Shown here piece by piece: positions 1 to 8,482 of a stretch of 45,972 nucleotides of DNA. The notes beneath the pieces were generated by a model. That model was not told where the DNA came from, ran no database searches, and worked only from the letters and a program-made list of their open reading frames with translations. The stretch's first letter is position 1. The number at the start of each line of letters is the position of its first letter. The position numbers and the translations under genes are program-made. Source of the DNA: an uncultured Lactobacillus sp. (lineage in GTDB: Bacteria; Bacillota; Bacilli; Lactobacillales; Lactobacillaceae); NCBI GenBank assembly GCA_946481335.1, contig CAMLMR010000005.1, positions 1 to 45,972 on the forward strand, written 5' to 3'.

Positions 1-17
1 AGGAGTAATCATACTAG

Positions 18-2111
18 ATGAAAAATGATAAAAAACCAAAAAGTGCTTTTAAAAAGATTTGGCACCGATACCAACTAACTCGTTGGATTATCGTAATGTT
101 TTTATTACTGTTCTTCGTAATGAGTGCTTATTGCACATATGTTGCCAAGACGACTCATGTGCAAGACCTGCAGTCTTCTTTGGAACAATCTACCGTAATT
201 TACGATGGCAATAATAAAAAGGCCGGTAAAATATATTCACAAAAAGGAACATACGTAGGATATAAGGATATATCCTCAAACATTCCAAACGCGATTTTAT
301 CAACTGAAGATAGAAACTTTTACAACGAACACGGATTTTCCGTTAAAGGGTTTGGTCGTGCGATGCTTCTAATGGTTAAAAACAAGATTATGCGTCGTGA
401 CTACATTAGTGGTGGTGGAAGTACGCTAACTCAACAATTGGTAAAGAATGCTTATTTGACTCAGCAACAAACATTTAGCCGTAAGTTAAAGGAATTATTC
501 TTATCTATTCAGGTAGAAAATGTATATACTAAAAATCAAATTTTAACTATGTACATGAATAATTCATACTTCGGTAATGGTGTTTATGGTGTTGAAGATG
601 CATCAAGACGTTATTTTGGAATGAATGCTAAGGACCTACCAGTCCAAGATGCTGCAGTAATTGCAGGAATGTTAACTAATCCAAGTGCGTACAATCCAGT
701 TGATCATCCTAAGTTGGCATTGGATAGAAGAAATGTTGTTTTACAATTGATGGCTGATAACAAAAAGATTAGTCAATCAGAAGCCAACAAGCTAAAGAAG
801 ACTCCTATTCAGGTCAAAAATACCTACCAATACAAGGATGGATATAAATATCCATATTACTTTGATGCAGTGATTGATGAAGCTATTAACAAATATGGCC
901 TATCAGAATCAGACATCATGAATAGAGGATACAAGATTTATACAACATTAAATCAAAATCAACAAAACAGCATGCAAGATGATTTTGCTAACGATAGTAA
1001 TTTTCCAAGTAACGCTGCTGATGGAACTAAGGTTCAAGCAGCTTCAATTGCATTGGATCCAAGCACCGGTGGGGTGACCGCCGTAGTTGGTGGACGTGGA
1101 CAACACGTATTCCGTGGTTATAATCGTGCAACACAGATTAAACGTCAACCAGGTTCAACCATTAAGCCACTTGCTGTTTATGCTCCAGCTTTGGAAAACG
1201 GTTATAACTATAACGATATGCTTCAAAACAAGAAGATTTCTTATGGTTCAAATAAATATACCCCTGAAAACTACAACAATGTATATACAGGAACAGTTCC
1301 TATGTATACTGCCTTGGCACAAAGTATGAATGCGCCTGCTGTATGGCTACTTCATAAAATTGGTGTAGAAAAGGGATATGAATCCGTTAAGTCATTTGGT
1401 CTACCTGTTCAAAAGAAAGATAAGAACCTTGCATTAGCGTTAGGTGGTCTATCTACTGGTGTTTCACCTCAACAAATGGCAGGGGCCTACACTGCGTTTG
1501 CTAATGAAGGTAATATGACAACACCACATTACATCAGAAAGATTGTTGATTCTTCTGGAAACGTAATCGTTAATAATGAATCAGTTAGTTCCAAGAATGT
1601 GATGTCAAAAGATGTTGCAAACAAGATGACAAGTATGATGCTAGGTGTGTTTGATAATGGTACAGGGGTATCCGCAAAGCCAAGTGGATATTCAATTGCC
1701 GGAAAGACAGGTAGTACTGAGGCCGATAACACCGGTGATTCAGATGCTACAAGAGATAAGTGGATTATCGGATATACTCCTAAGGTTGTAGTCGCAACAT
1801 GGGAAGGGTTTGATAATACCAATGCTGGTCATCACTTAGAAAACTTAAGCGGAACCGGTGTGGGTCCATTATTTAAGACAGAGTTACAACAAATATTACC
1901 AACTACTGGTGATAATAACTTTAGCGTTAAAGACGCTGCATATATGGATTCACAAGAAAAGAAAGCAAATAGCTCTTCAGATTCTAGTTTCTGGGATAGT
2001 GTTTCAGATGGTGCAAACCAAGTATCCAAGAGTCTAGGCAAGGGCTGGGATAATTTAAAGAAGAACGCAAGTAATTGGTGGAATGACGCCAAGAAATTTG
2101 TCGGAAACTAA
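18..2111 (+). CDS. pbp1A: Class A penicillin-binding protein 1A (bifunctional transglycosylase/transpeptidase)
   Basis: This 697-residue protein polymerises lipid II glycan strands and cross-links peptide stems outside the membrane. A basic N-terminus and one membrane anchor (about residues 23-45) precede a GT51 glycosyltransferase domain (about 60-260) with the EDRNFYNEHG motif (catalytic Glu97) and GGGSTLTQQ (132-140). The transpeptidase domain carries SxxK at Ser380-Lys383, SMN at 436-438 and KTGST at 563-567, so both active sites look intact. The C-terminus is a Ser/Lys/Trp-rich tail. An AGGAG at bases 1-5 supports the ATG at 18. In Bacillus and lactobacilli this gene follows recU, which would lie just outside the window. 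A strong hairpin terminator follows. Confidence 0.95.
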   Translation: MKNDKKPKSAFKKIWHRYQLTRWIIVMFLLLFFVMSAYCTYVAKTTHVQDLQSSLEQSTVIYDGNNKKAGKIYSQKGTYVGYKDISSNIPNAILSTEDRNFYNEHGFSVKGFGRAMLLMVKNKIMRRDYISGGGSTLTQQLVKNAYLTQQQTFSRKLKELFLSIQVENVYTKNQILTMYMNNSYFGNGVYGVEDASRRYFGMNAKDLPVQDAAVIAGMLTNPSAYNPVDHPKLALDRRNVVLQLMADNKKISQSEANKLKKTPIQVKNTYQYKDGYKYPYYFDAVIDEAINKYGLSESDIMNRGYKIYTTLNQNQQNSMQDDFANDSNFPSNAADGTKVQAASIALDPSTGGVTAVVGGRGQHVFRGYNRATQIKRQPGSTIKPLAVYAPALENGYNYNDMLQNKKISYGSNKYTPENYNNVYTGTVPMYTALAQSMNAPAVWLLHKIGVEKGYESVKSFGLPVQKKDKNLALALGGLSTGVSPQQMAGAYTAFANEGNMTTPHYIRKIVDSSGNVIVNNESVSSKNVMSKDVANKMTSMMLGVFDNGTGVSAKPSGYSIAGKTGSTEADNTGDSDATRDKWIIGYTPKVVVATWEGFDNTNAGHHLENLSGTGVGPLFKTELQQILPTTGDNNFSVKDAAYMDSQEKKANSSSDSSFWDSVSDGANQVSKSLGKGWDNLKKNASNWWNDAKKFVGN

Positions 2112-2127
2112 ATTGACCAATTAATAT

Positions 2128-2167
2128 AAAACGTCGTATCATTGTTAATAAGTGATACGACGTTTTT
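2128..2167 (+). terminator. Rho-independent terminator after pbp1A
   Basis: Arms AAACGTCGTATCA (from 2128) and TGATACGACGTTT (from 2153) form a near-perfect 13-bp stem with an 11-nt loop, followed by more T residues to 2167. It separates pbp1A from yhaO. An upstream TTG (2142) that would extend yhaO lies inside this hairpin, which argues against that start. Confidence 0.9.
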
Positions 2168-2186
2168 AGTTAAAGGAGTAGTTAAA

Positions 2187-3374
2187 TTGAAATTTATTCA
2201 TGCCGCTGATTTACATTTGGAAAGCCCATTTAAGGGTTTAAAGAATGATGAAACTCCAAATGGATTATGGAAACAAATATATGATTCTACCTTTAAATCA
2301 TTTGAAAAAATCGTAAATGATGCTATTCAATACGATGTCGACTTTGTATTGTTGGCTGGTGACTTGTTTGATCGTGATAATCAAACTCCAAAGACTTACG
2401 ACTTTTTTCAATCACAAATGCAAAAATTAAATGAAAATAATATCGAAGTTTACATGATATATGGAAATCATGATTATTTTGATATGGAGAAAGAATCTGT
2501 ATCATTTCCAGATAATGTACACGTATTTGGCAACGAAGTAGAGACTAAAACATTTACTTTAGATGGTAAAAAAATTGCCATTACAGGTTTTAGTTATGCT
2601 AATAAATGGATTACTGATAAGAAAATTGATGAATATCCGGTTAAAAGTGATGTAGATGTGCAAATAGGGATGCTACATGGTGGTTTGGAACAAACGGGGG
2701 ATCATTATGCTCCATTCTCACTAGATGACCTTATAAGCAAGAAATATGACTATTGGGCTTTAGGCCATATTCATAAGCGCCAACAATTAAACGATAATCC
2801 ACCCGTGTTTTATTCAGGTAATATTCAAGGAAGACATAAGAACGAACCAGGCGATAAGGGATATTTGCTAGTTGATGATAGCACTGGGAAATTTGAGGCT
2901 GAATTTCATGCAACTTCCTTAATTGATTGGCTTACAATTGACCTAACCATGGATTTTGTTGATGTTGAAAGTGCCAAAAATCATATTCTACAAGTCCTTA
3001 TCGGAAATAAGTATGAAAACATGCAATTGATTAGTTTAAATCTTATTTTGAGTAATCCAATTTCTGATGGGCAAAGACAGGATTTAGAATATCGTGTTAC
3101 TAACGCGTTAATTAAGGACTACGAACAACTAAATGCATGGATTTACGAAATTAACTTTAGATTAAGCGACAATCAAAAGATGTCTTCAATTGATCAAGAT
3201 ATTTGGGATGAAGCTCAAGACAAGGTATTCTCCGAAGATGAAATTAGTACAATTTCTAAGTCATTACGTAAGTACGACTTTATTGCGCAACATTTAGATG
3301 ATTCAAAGGATTCATTGACGGAACAAACTAAAATGAAGCTATTAGGTGGAAAGGAGGATACTAATGAAGATTAA
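2187..3374 (+). CDS. yhaO: DNA repair metallophosphoesterase, YhaO/SbcD-like
   Basis: The protein has 395 residues from a TTG at 2187, which sits 8 nt after AAAGGAG (2172-2178) and gives the typical N-terminus MKFIHAADLHLES. Calcineurin-like phosphoesterase motifs are complete: Asp8/His10 in DLHLES, GDLFD (58-62), GNHD (93-96), His164 in LHGG and GHIH (193-196). By family it is a Mn-dependent nuclease partner of a large SMC-like ATPase, analogous to SbcD or Mre11. Its stop overlaps the start of yhaN by 11 bases, so the two are translationally coupled and probably form one complex. The C-terminal third is variable and is likely a capping/dimer region. Confidence 0.9.
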   Translation: MKFIHAADLHLESPFKGLKNDETPNGLWKQIYDSTFKSFEKIVNDAIQYDVDFVLLAGDLFDRDNQTPKTYDFFQSQMQKLNENNIEVYMIYGNHDYFDMEKESVSFPDNVHVFGNEVETKTFTLDGKKIAITGFSYANKWITDKKIDEYPVKSDVDVQIGMLHGGLEQTGDHYAPFSLDDLISKKYDYWALGHIHKRQQLNDNPPVFYSGNIQGRHKNEPGDKGYLLVDDSTGKFEAEFHATSLIDWLTIDLTMDFVDVESAKNHILQVLIGNKYENMQLISLNLILSNPISDGQRQDLEYRVTNALIKDYEQLNAWIYEINFRLSDNQKMSSIDQDIWDEAQDKVFSEDEISTISKSLRKYDFIAQHLDDSKDSLTEQTKMKLLGGKEDTNED

Positions 3375-5856
3375 TAAACTAGAAGTTCTGGGATATGGTA
3401 AATGGCATGATGTGTCCTTTGACTTCAACGATGACAACTTACAAATCATATTCGGAAATAATGAAGCAGGAAAAACGACATTACTTAGTTTGATTGAAGG
3501 AATCTTGTTTGGTTATGTAGACGGTCGTGGAAGTACATATGAACAATATATTCCACGTGATACTAAATCATATGGTGGAAAGTTAACAATTACTACAGAA
3601 GATGATCGTAACTTTGTGCTAACTAGAATTGCGGGAACCCATGGTGGGGAATTATCAATCTATGATGTTGATAATGATATGGAAACGTCAAACGACATTC
3701 TAGATAAGATTTTGGGACCAATTGACCGAGATACCTTTGAACAACTATTTTATTTTGGTGACTTAGACATTAAACAAATTTCTAAACTAAGTAAAAATGA
3801 ATTGGTTAGTCGAATCCAAAAGGTTGGATTTGTAGGAAGTGATCAATGGTTAGAGTTAAGAGATAAGTTTGATAAAGATGCAAAAGACTTGTATGCACCA
3901 ACCGGTCGTAAACCACCTTTGAATCAAAAACTTAAAGAATATGATGATTTATTGGATAAAATTGCTGAAAGCAAGGATAGTTTAAATGACTATAACCAAT
4001 TGATTAGTCAAAAGAATGCGTTAGAATCAACAATTATTGAATCAAAACAAAAGGTAAATGAGTTAGAAAAGAAATTAACCCAGTTAAATCATTTCAAACA
4101 AGTTTGGCCGGTATATCAACAACTATCATCTTTAAACGAAGATAAGTTTGAATTTAAAGATGGTTTTGCAGATCACGACGTTAAGCAATTTAATGAATTG
4201 AACAATCAGTTGTTCTTAATCAATCAACAAATTGATAGTATTGAAAAATCAATTAACCAATTGAATAATTCGATGAACAATGATGCTGATTTACAGAAGT
4301 TTAATGATTATAAGACTGAGATTGATAAATTAGTTCAATCTTTCTCTAAGGTCAATGAACAAATAAATCAATTGAGCGTTAATCAATCAATGATTAATGA
4401 AATCAATCGTCAGAATAGCCAACAAGTGGTTGCAAGTAAATCAGACATTGATATGATTGAAGAAATTTTGCAGCAAATTGATGTGCTTAAAGCTAGTAAT
4501 ACAAACAGTTCTAAGCGATTCTCTATCTTTGGTTTAATTGGTGTAATGGCGGGAATTGCGCTTCTTACAGTATTACCTGGTGTGTTGAAGATAGTAGGTC
4601 TTTTCGTTCTATTCTTAAGTGGTATCTATACTGGATACGACAAGTTTAAGAAGAGCGACGATGGCAATTTAGATCAAAAACGTGAAGGATTAACAGATCA
4701 GTTATTGGACTACGGGAATAAATATTCATTTAGTCTTGATAACGTCAATGACTGGTTATCTGAACAAAAATATTTATCCAAAAAGACAAACGACAATAAT
4801 CAAAAGGATAAATATGAACAAGAAAGCCATCAATTACGTACTAATTTGAAGAATTACTTTGCTGAATGGCAAAGAATCTTTAATGGACTTAATTTAAACG
4901 ATTCATTTGATAGTCAACTTTCACAGATTCGAACTTATTTAAATAAGATGAATGAAGAAAATGCGATTAATTTAAGAAATAACAGTCAGATGCAAAGTCG
5001 TTTGCAGGAAAAATCTTCTTTAATTGATAAACAAATTCAATGTAAAAAGGACTATGCAGAATTCTTAAGTTCACGAAAAGTTGACAATGGTGATGAATTC
5101 AAGGCGATTGTTGAGCAACAAAAGAATCATTCAATCAAGGAAGCGCAATTGCAAAATGTTAAGGATCAAATTACCGACGAAGACGTTAAAAATCTTGATA
5201 CGTTTAAAGATATTAACGACTTAAATGCTCAATTTGATTCCACTAGTGCAGAGGTTGATAATCATAAACAATCATTATTGAATGCCTCTCAACAATTAGA
5301 AAGTTTAAATATTCAATTAAAACATGTTATTGCGGATGGAACATATAACGAATTAGTTCAAAGACAAAGTAACTTAGAAGCTGAAATAAACGAAATGGTT
5401 GATCAATGGATGAGTATGAAACTTGCTAATTCATGGATTGACGAATCATTAAACATTGCGACTGCGGATAGAATTCCGCTATTTGAATCAAAAGCAAAGG
5501 AATTCTTTGCTATCTTGACTGATAATAGATATACAGGAATTACTTACTATAAGAGTAAGTTGAAGGTGACTAGGGATGATAAGGTTCAATTTGACGCTGG
5601 AGAATTGTCTAGAGGAACAATTGAACAATTATATCTTGCTTTGATATTGTCACTTTCCGTGGTTTTCGGTCGAGATTATCGTTTGCCTTTAATCATCGAT
5701 GATGGGTTAACAGAATTTGACCAAGAACGAACAGGAAACGCAATTAAACTATTAGAAACAATTAGTGAAACAATGCAGGTGATTTACGTTACGTGCGATT
5801 CTGATATTCTAAAACTAGTTGAAAATAAGGCTGTATTAAATTTAAATGAATACTAA
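3364..5856 (+). CDS. yhaN: SMC/Rad50-like ATPase YhaN
   Basis: 830 residues, starting at the ATG at 3364 behind AAAGGAGG (3350-3357); an earlier in-frame start would lie inside yhaO and upstream of this ribosome site. Walker A is GNNEAGKTT (31-39). A long charged, Gln/Asn-rich coiled-coil arm fills about 170-740. The ABC-type signature LSRGTIEQLYLAL lies near 745-760 and Walker B LPLIIDDGLTEFD near 774-786. Unusually for an SMC arm, two hydrophobic segments occur at about 384-425, a feature I recall from YhaN-type proteins, which suggests membrane association. It likely works with YhaO in DNA end processing. It ends at a terminator shared with convergent prsA. Confidence 0.9.
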   Translation: MKINKLEVLGYGKWHDVSFDFNDDNLQIIFGNNEAGKTTLLSLIEGILFGYVDGRGSTYEQYIPRDTKSYGGKLTITTEDDRNFVLTRIAGTHGGELSIYDVDNDMETSNDILDKILGPIDRDTFEQLFYFGDLDIKQISKLSKNELVSRIQKVGFVGSDQWLELRDKFDKDAKDLYAPTGRKPPLNQKLKEYDDLLDKIAESKDSLNDYNQLISQKNALESTIIESKQKVNELEKKLTQLNHFKQVWPVYQQLSSLNEDKFEFKDGFADHDVKQFNELNNQLFLINQQIDSIEKSINQLNNSMNNDADLQKFNDYKTEIDKLVQSFSKVNEQINQLSVNQSMINEINRQNSQQVVASKSDIDMIEEILQQIDVLKASNTNSSKRFSIFGLIGVMAGIALLTVLPGVLKIVGLFVLFLSGIYTGYDKFKKSDDGNLDQKREGLTDQLLDYGNKYSFSLDNVNDWLSEQKYLSKKTNDNNQKDKYEQESHQLRTNLKNYFAEWQRIFNGLNLNDSFDSQLSQIRTYLNKMNEENAINLRNNSQMQSRLQEKSSLIDKQIQCKKDYAEFLSSRKVDNGDEFKAIVEQQKNHSIKEAQLQNVKDQITDEDVKNLDTFKDINDLNAQFDSTSAEVDNHKQSLLNASQQLESLNIQLKHVIADGTYNELVQRQSNLEAEINEMVDQWMSMKLANSWIDESLNIATADRIPLFESKAKEFFAILTDNRYTGITYYKSKLKVTRDDKVQFDAGELSRGTIEQLYLALILSLSVVFGRDYRLPLIIDDGLTEFDQERTGNAIKLLETISETMQVIYVTCDSDILKLVENKAVLNLNEY

Positions 5857-5890
5857 AAAAAGACTCCGGAAAAAATCCGGAGTCTTTTTA
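5855..5890. terminator. Bidirectional terminator between yhaN and prsA
   Basis: AAAAAAGACTCCGGA (5856-5870) pairs with TCCGGAGTCTTTTT (5876-5889). The A-run on one side and the T-run on the other let it end transcripts from both convergent genes. Confidence 0.92.
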
Positions 5891-5898
5891 TTTAATTA

Positions 5899-6783
5899 TT
5901 ATTTGCTGCTTGATGAGCTAGTTAAGTATGATGATAGGATGTTTTGTAAGTCCTTATCCTTAATTTCAACTCCACCATTCTTAAGAACCTTAGTTACAAC
6001 GCTCTTTAGAGTAGTGCTGTCGCTTAACTTAGAAGTAGCGATTTGATCCTTCAAATCATTGATGTGGTCACTGTATGAACCCTTCTTAGGGTGGTTAACC
6101 ATTTGGATGATTTGGTATCCGTATTGAGTCTTAACAGGTGTCTTAGTGTATTCACCGTTTGATAACTTGTAAGCAGCTTTTCTGAATGATGAATCGATGC
6201 TTGTGTCAGTGTTATCAAAGGCACTTACACGACCTGATTTGTTCTTGTTTGAAGTGTCTTTTGAGTACTTCTTAGCAAGATCTGAGAACTTCTTACCATC
6301 CTTAAGTTCTGAGATAACTTTTTCAGCAGTCTTCTTGTCAGATACTAAAATTTCGTTAACAGTAACCTTTGGTTGGTAGCTCTTGAATTGTTTCTTTAGG
6401 TCAGCAGTTGAGTATGAAATGTTAGCTCTTACGGCTGCCTTTAGAAGTAGGTTAGATTTTAGTTGGTTCTTGAAACTAGTAGTAGTTAAACCTTGTTGTT
6501 CAAGTAAAGTTTCAAATTCTGAACCGTATTGACTCTTGTATTGGTTGTATTGGGCATTTACTTCTGATGAAGAAACCTTGCTACCATATTCCTTGTTCAA
6601 TACCTTGTCTAAAATCATTTGTTGTAGAACTTGCTTACCGTTTGAAGTGTTCTTCATGCTGCTGTAGTATTCGCTTTGAGTAATTTTACCACCGTTAGTA
6701 ACGGCAACAGTCTTATCACCACAGGCAACTAGTGAAACACTAAGTAATGCACCGGCAAGTCCAACTAGAACTTTTTTATTCAT
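5899..6783 (-). CDS. prsA: Foldase lipoprotein PrsA (parvulin-type peptidyl-prolyl isomerase)
   Basis: 294 residues from the ATG at 6783. This start gives a clean lipoprotein signal: MNKK, a hydrophobic core, then lipobox LVAC with Cys21. An upstream in-frame ATG at 6801 would add an acidic MDVYYI prefix and has no good ribosome site, so I reject it. The SurA_N-like helical region is followed by a parvulin domain at about 139-235 ([10 protein letters not shown], then GYQIIQM) and a Ser-rich C-terminus. The protein is lipid-anchored outside the cell and helps secreted proteins, including penicillin-binding proteins, to fold. Its own promoter and an unusual dyad lie upstream. The order prsA, YtxH-like gene, hit, ecsAB matches Bacillus. 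Confidence 0.93.
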   Translation of the reverse strand: MNKKVLVGLAGALLSVSLVACGDKTVAVTNGGKITQSEYYSSMKNTSNGKQVLQQMILDKVLNKEYGSKVSSSEVNAQYNQYKSQYGSEFETLLEQQGLTTTSFKNQLKSNLLLKAAVRANISYSTADLKKQFKSYQPKVTVNEILVSDKKTAEKVISELKDGKKFSDLAKKYSKDTSNKNKSGRVSAFDNTDTSIDSSFRKAAYKLSNGEYTKTPVKTQYGYQIIQMVNHPKKGSYSDHINDLKDQIATSKLSDSTTLKSVVTKVLKNGGVEIKDKDLQNILSSYLTSSSSSK

Positions 6784-6813
6784 AATGTAATACACATCCA
6801 TTTCTTTATTTTT

Positions 6814-6834
6814 AACTATCAGTAACTGACAGTT
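6814..6834. promoter_or_regulatory. Dyad in the prsA leader (operator or RNA hairpin)
   Basis: AACTATCAGT (6814-6823) and ACTGACAGTT (6825-6834) are inverted with a single-base centre and one mismatch. It lies downstream of the probable prsA -10 box and upstream of the start codon. No regulator is assigned; the symmetry is seen directly, the function is inference. Confidence 0.45.
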
Positions 6835-6853
6835 TTACGTTAACACATAGTAA

Positions 6854-6862
6854 ATTCTATCA
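6854..6862 (-). promoter_or_regulatory. Probable extended -10 promoter for prsA
   Basis: On the minus strand the sequence reads TGATAGAAT, an extended -10 (TGn before TAGAAT, 6854-6859). No convincing -35 is seen. It lies in the 105-base gap between the YtxH-like gene and prsA, consistent with prsA having its own transcript. Confidence 0.5.
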
Positions 6863-6888
6863 CAAAAAAACTTAAGAAATTCTAAAAT

Positions 6889-7200
6889 TTATTTGGTAAT
6901 ATTATTAATCCTTTGATTAATTAAATCTACATGTGGGTTGATTTTGAATTGATATTCATCAATATCTCTTTGCATAGCTTGGATAGTTGGTTTTGACTTG
7001 CTAACTTCATCCTGTAATTTAGAAATGTTAGCAGTTAACTTATTCTTTTGTTCTAAGACGTTAGAAACACCATTAATTTTATCCTTAGTAGAAGAATAAA
7101 CACTATTGGCAAATTCTTTTGGATCACGCTTAGTAACGTATAAATAAGTTGCTAAACCAGCTGCAGATAATCCTACTAGTTTTAGCACTGATTTAATCAT
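6889..7200 (-). CDS. YtxH-like small membrane-anchored coiled-coil protein
   Basis: A 103-residue protein with an N-terminal hydrophobic segment (about 5-22, LKLVGLSAAGLATYLYV) followed by a charged helical region (about 30-100) likely to form a coiled coil. GGAGG lies about 7 nt before the ATG. The start is 2 nt after the hit stop, so the two are co-transcribed. It matches the position and layout of Bacillus YhaH, a YtxH-domain protein next to hit. Function is unknown; surface or membrane association is all the sequence supports. Confidence 0.75.
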   Translation of the reverse strand: MIKSVLKLVGLSAAGLATYLYVTKRDPKEFANSVYSSTKDKINGVSNVLEQKNKLTANISKLQDEVSKSKPTIQAMQRDIDEYQFKINPHVDLINQRINNITK

Positions 7201-7202
7201 GC

Positions 7203-7631
7203 TTATTCCTCCAATGAGCTAACAATATTTGCTTTAATTTGTTCAAAAGCTTCTTCATTGTACTTATCTGAGTTGTCTTGAAAGCTCATAGAGAAGCCAT
7301 CGTTTTCACTATATCTAGGAATAAGGTGGAAATGTGAATGGAACACAGATTGGTATGCTAATTCACCGTTGTTGTTTACGATATTCATTCCTAGAATGTC
7401 TGGAGCTGATTTTTGGATAGCTCTAGCAATCTTTGGAATTCTTGAAAAGACTTGTTCAGCAAGTTTTTCATCATATTCGTAGATGTTAGCAACATGTTTC
7501 TTTGGCACTACTAAAGTGTGACCAGGTGTAGCTTGTGAAATGTCCAAGAAAGCTTTTACATATTCATCTTCGTAAATAGTGTAGCTAGGAATTTCACCAT
7601 CAATTATTTTGCAGAATACACAATCACTCAT
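7203..7631 (-). CDS. hit: HIT family nucleotide-binding hydrolase
   Basis: 142 residues. The histidine-triad motif HSHFHLIPR is present near residues 96-104, with the N-terminal CVFCKI signature (a Cys pair often seen in bacterial HIT proteins). Family members hydrolyse nucleoside phosphoramidates or dinucleotides in the cytoplasm. AGGAAG precedes the ATG. It is divergent from ecsA and heads the minus-strand operon with the YtxH-like gene, exactly as in Bacillus subtilis. A TATAAT-like box (minus strand, 7662-7667) could serve as its -10. Confidence 0.93.
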   Translation of the reverse strand: MSDCVFCKIIDGEIPSYTIYEDEYVKAFLDISQATPGHTLVVPKKHVANIYEYDEKLAEQVFSRIPKIARAIQKSAPDILGMNIVNNNGELAYQSVFHSHFHLIPRYSENDGFSMSFQDNSDKYNEEAFEQIKANIVSSLEE

Positions 7632-7702
7632 ATTATTCTTCCTTTCTTTGATATTACTGTGATTATATACATATTAACATAAAATAAGCTTAAAGGAACT
7701 TG

Positions 7703-7711
7703 TGATATAAT
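7703..7711 (+). promoter_or_regulatory. Extended -10 promoter for ecsAB
   Basis: TGATATAAT (7703-7711) is an extended -10 with a perfect TATAAT hexamer. The -35 position is poor, as is usual for extended promoters. It lies 33 bases before the ecsA start in the divergent hit/ecsA region. Confidence 0.6.
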
Positions 7712-7744
7712 TGAGTTTAATAAATTTCATAGGGGTGATATTCC

Positions 7745-8482
7745 GTGTCATTACAAGTGGATAATTTAGTGGGTGGATACTCACGAATCCCAGTACTTAA
7801 AAATGTATCATTTGACGTTGAAGATGGAGAACTAGTTGGTTTAATCGGTTTAAATGGTGCAGGGAAGTCAACCACAATTAATCATGTTATTGGATTGTTA
7901 AAACCATTTTCTGGAACAATTAAGATTAATGGAATTGCGATGCAAGATGATATTGAAAAATATAAAAAACAAATTGCATACATTCCGGAGTTTCCGGTCT
8001 TATATAAAGAACTAACATTAAGAGAACATATTGAAACTACCATTAAAGCATACGACCTTAATGAAACATCAGCATGGGAAGATGCTAATAAAATGCTAAA
8101 GATGTTTAGACTAGAAAATAAATTAGAGTGGTTCCCAGTAAACTTTTCAAAAGGAATGCGCCAAAAGGTAATGATTCTTTGTGCATTTATAACCAATGCC
8201 AAGTTATTTGTTATTGATGAACCATTCTTAGGTTTAGATCCAGTTGCTGTAAATGATTTGCTTCAGTTAATTGAAGACCAAAAGAAAAAGGGTAGTAGTA
8301 TTTTAATGTCTACTCATGTTTTAGATACAGCCGAAAGATTTTGTGATCGATTTGTTTTGATTCACAATGGGAAAATCAGAACAGAAGGTAATATTCAAAG
8401 ACTACAAGATGAATTTGGCAATAAGGACAGTTCATTAAATGATATTTATTTGAATCTTGCAAAGGAAGAAAATAATGAATAA
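7745..8482 (+). CDS. ecsA: ABC transporter ATP-binding protein EcsA
   Basis: 245 residues from a GTG at 7745. Motifs are complete: Walker A GLNGAGKST (about 36-44), signature FSKGMRQK (about 136-143), Walker B LFVIDEPFLGLDP (about 156-168) and the switch His in STHVLD. With EcsB it forms an exporter-type ABC complex that in Bacillus and lactic acid bacteria affects secretion, proteolysis of regulatory peptides and cell-envelope functions. The gene overlaps ecsB by 8 bases. Confidence 0.93.
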   Translation: MSLQVDNLVGGYSRIPVLKNVSFDVEDGELVGLIGLNGAGKSTTINHVIGLLKPFSGTIKINGIAMQDDIEKYKKQIAYIPEFPVLYKELTLREHIETTIKAYDLNETSAWEDANKMLKMFRLENKLEWFPVNFSKGMRQKVMILCAFITNAKLFVIDEPFLGLDPVAVNDLLQLIEDQKKKGSSILMSTHVLDTAERFCDRFVLIHNGKIRTEGNIQRLQDEFGNKDSSLNDIYLNLAKEENNE

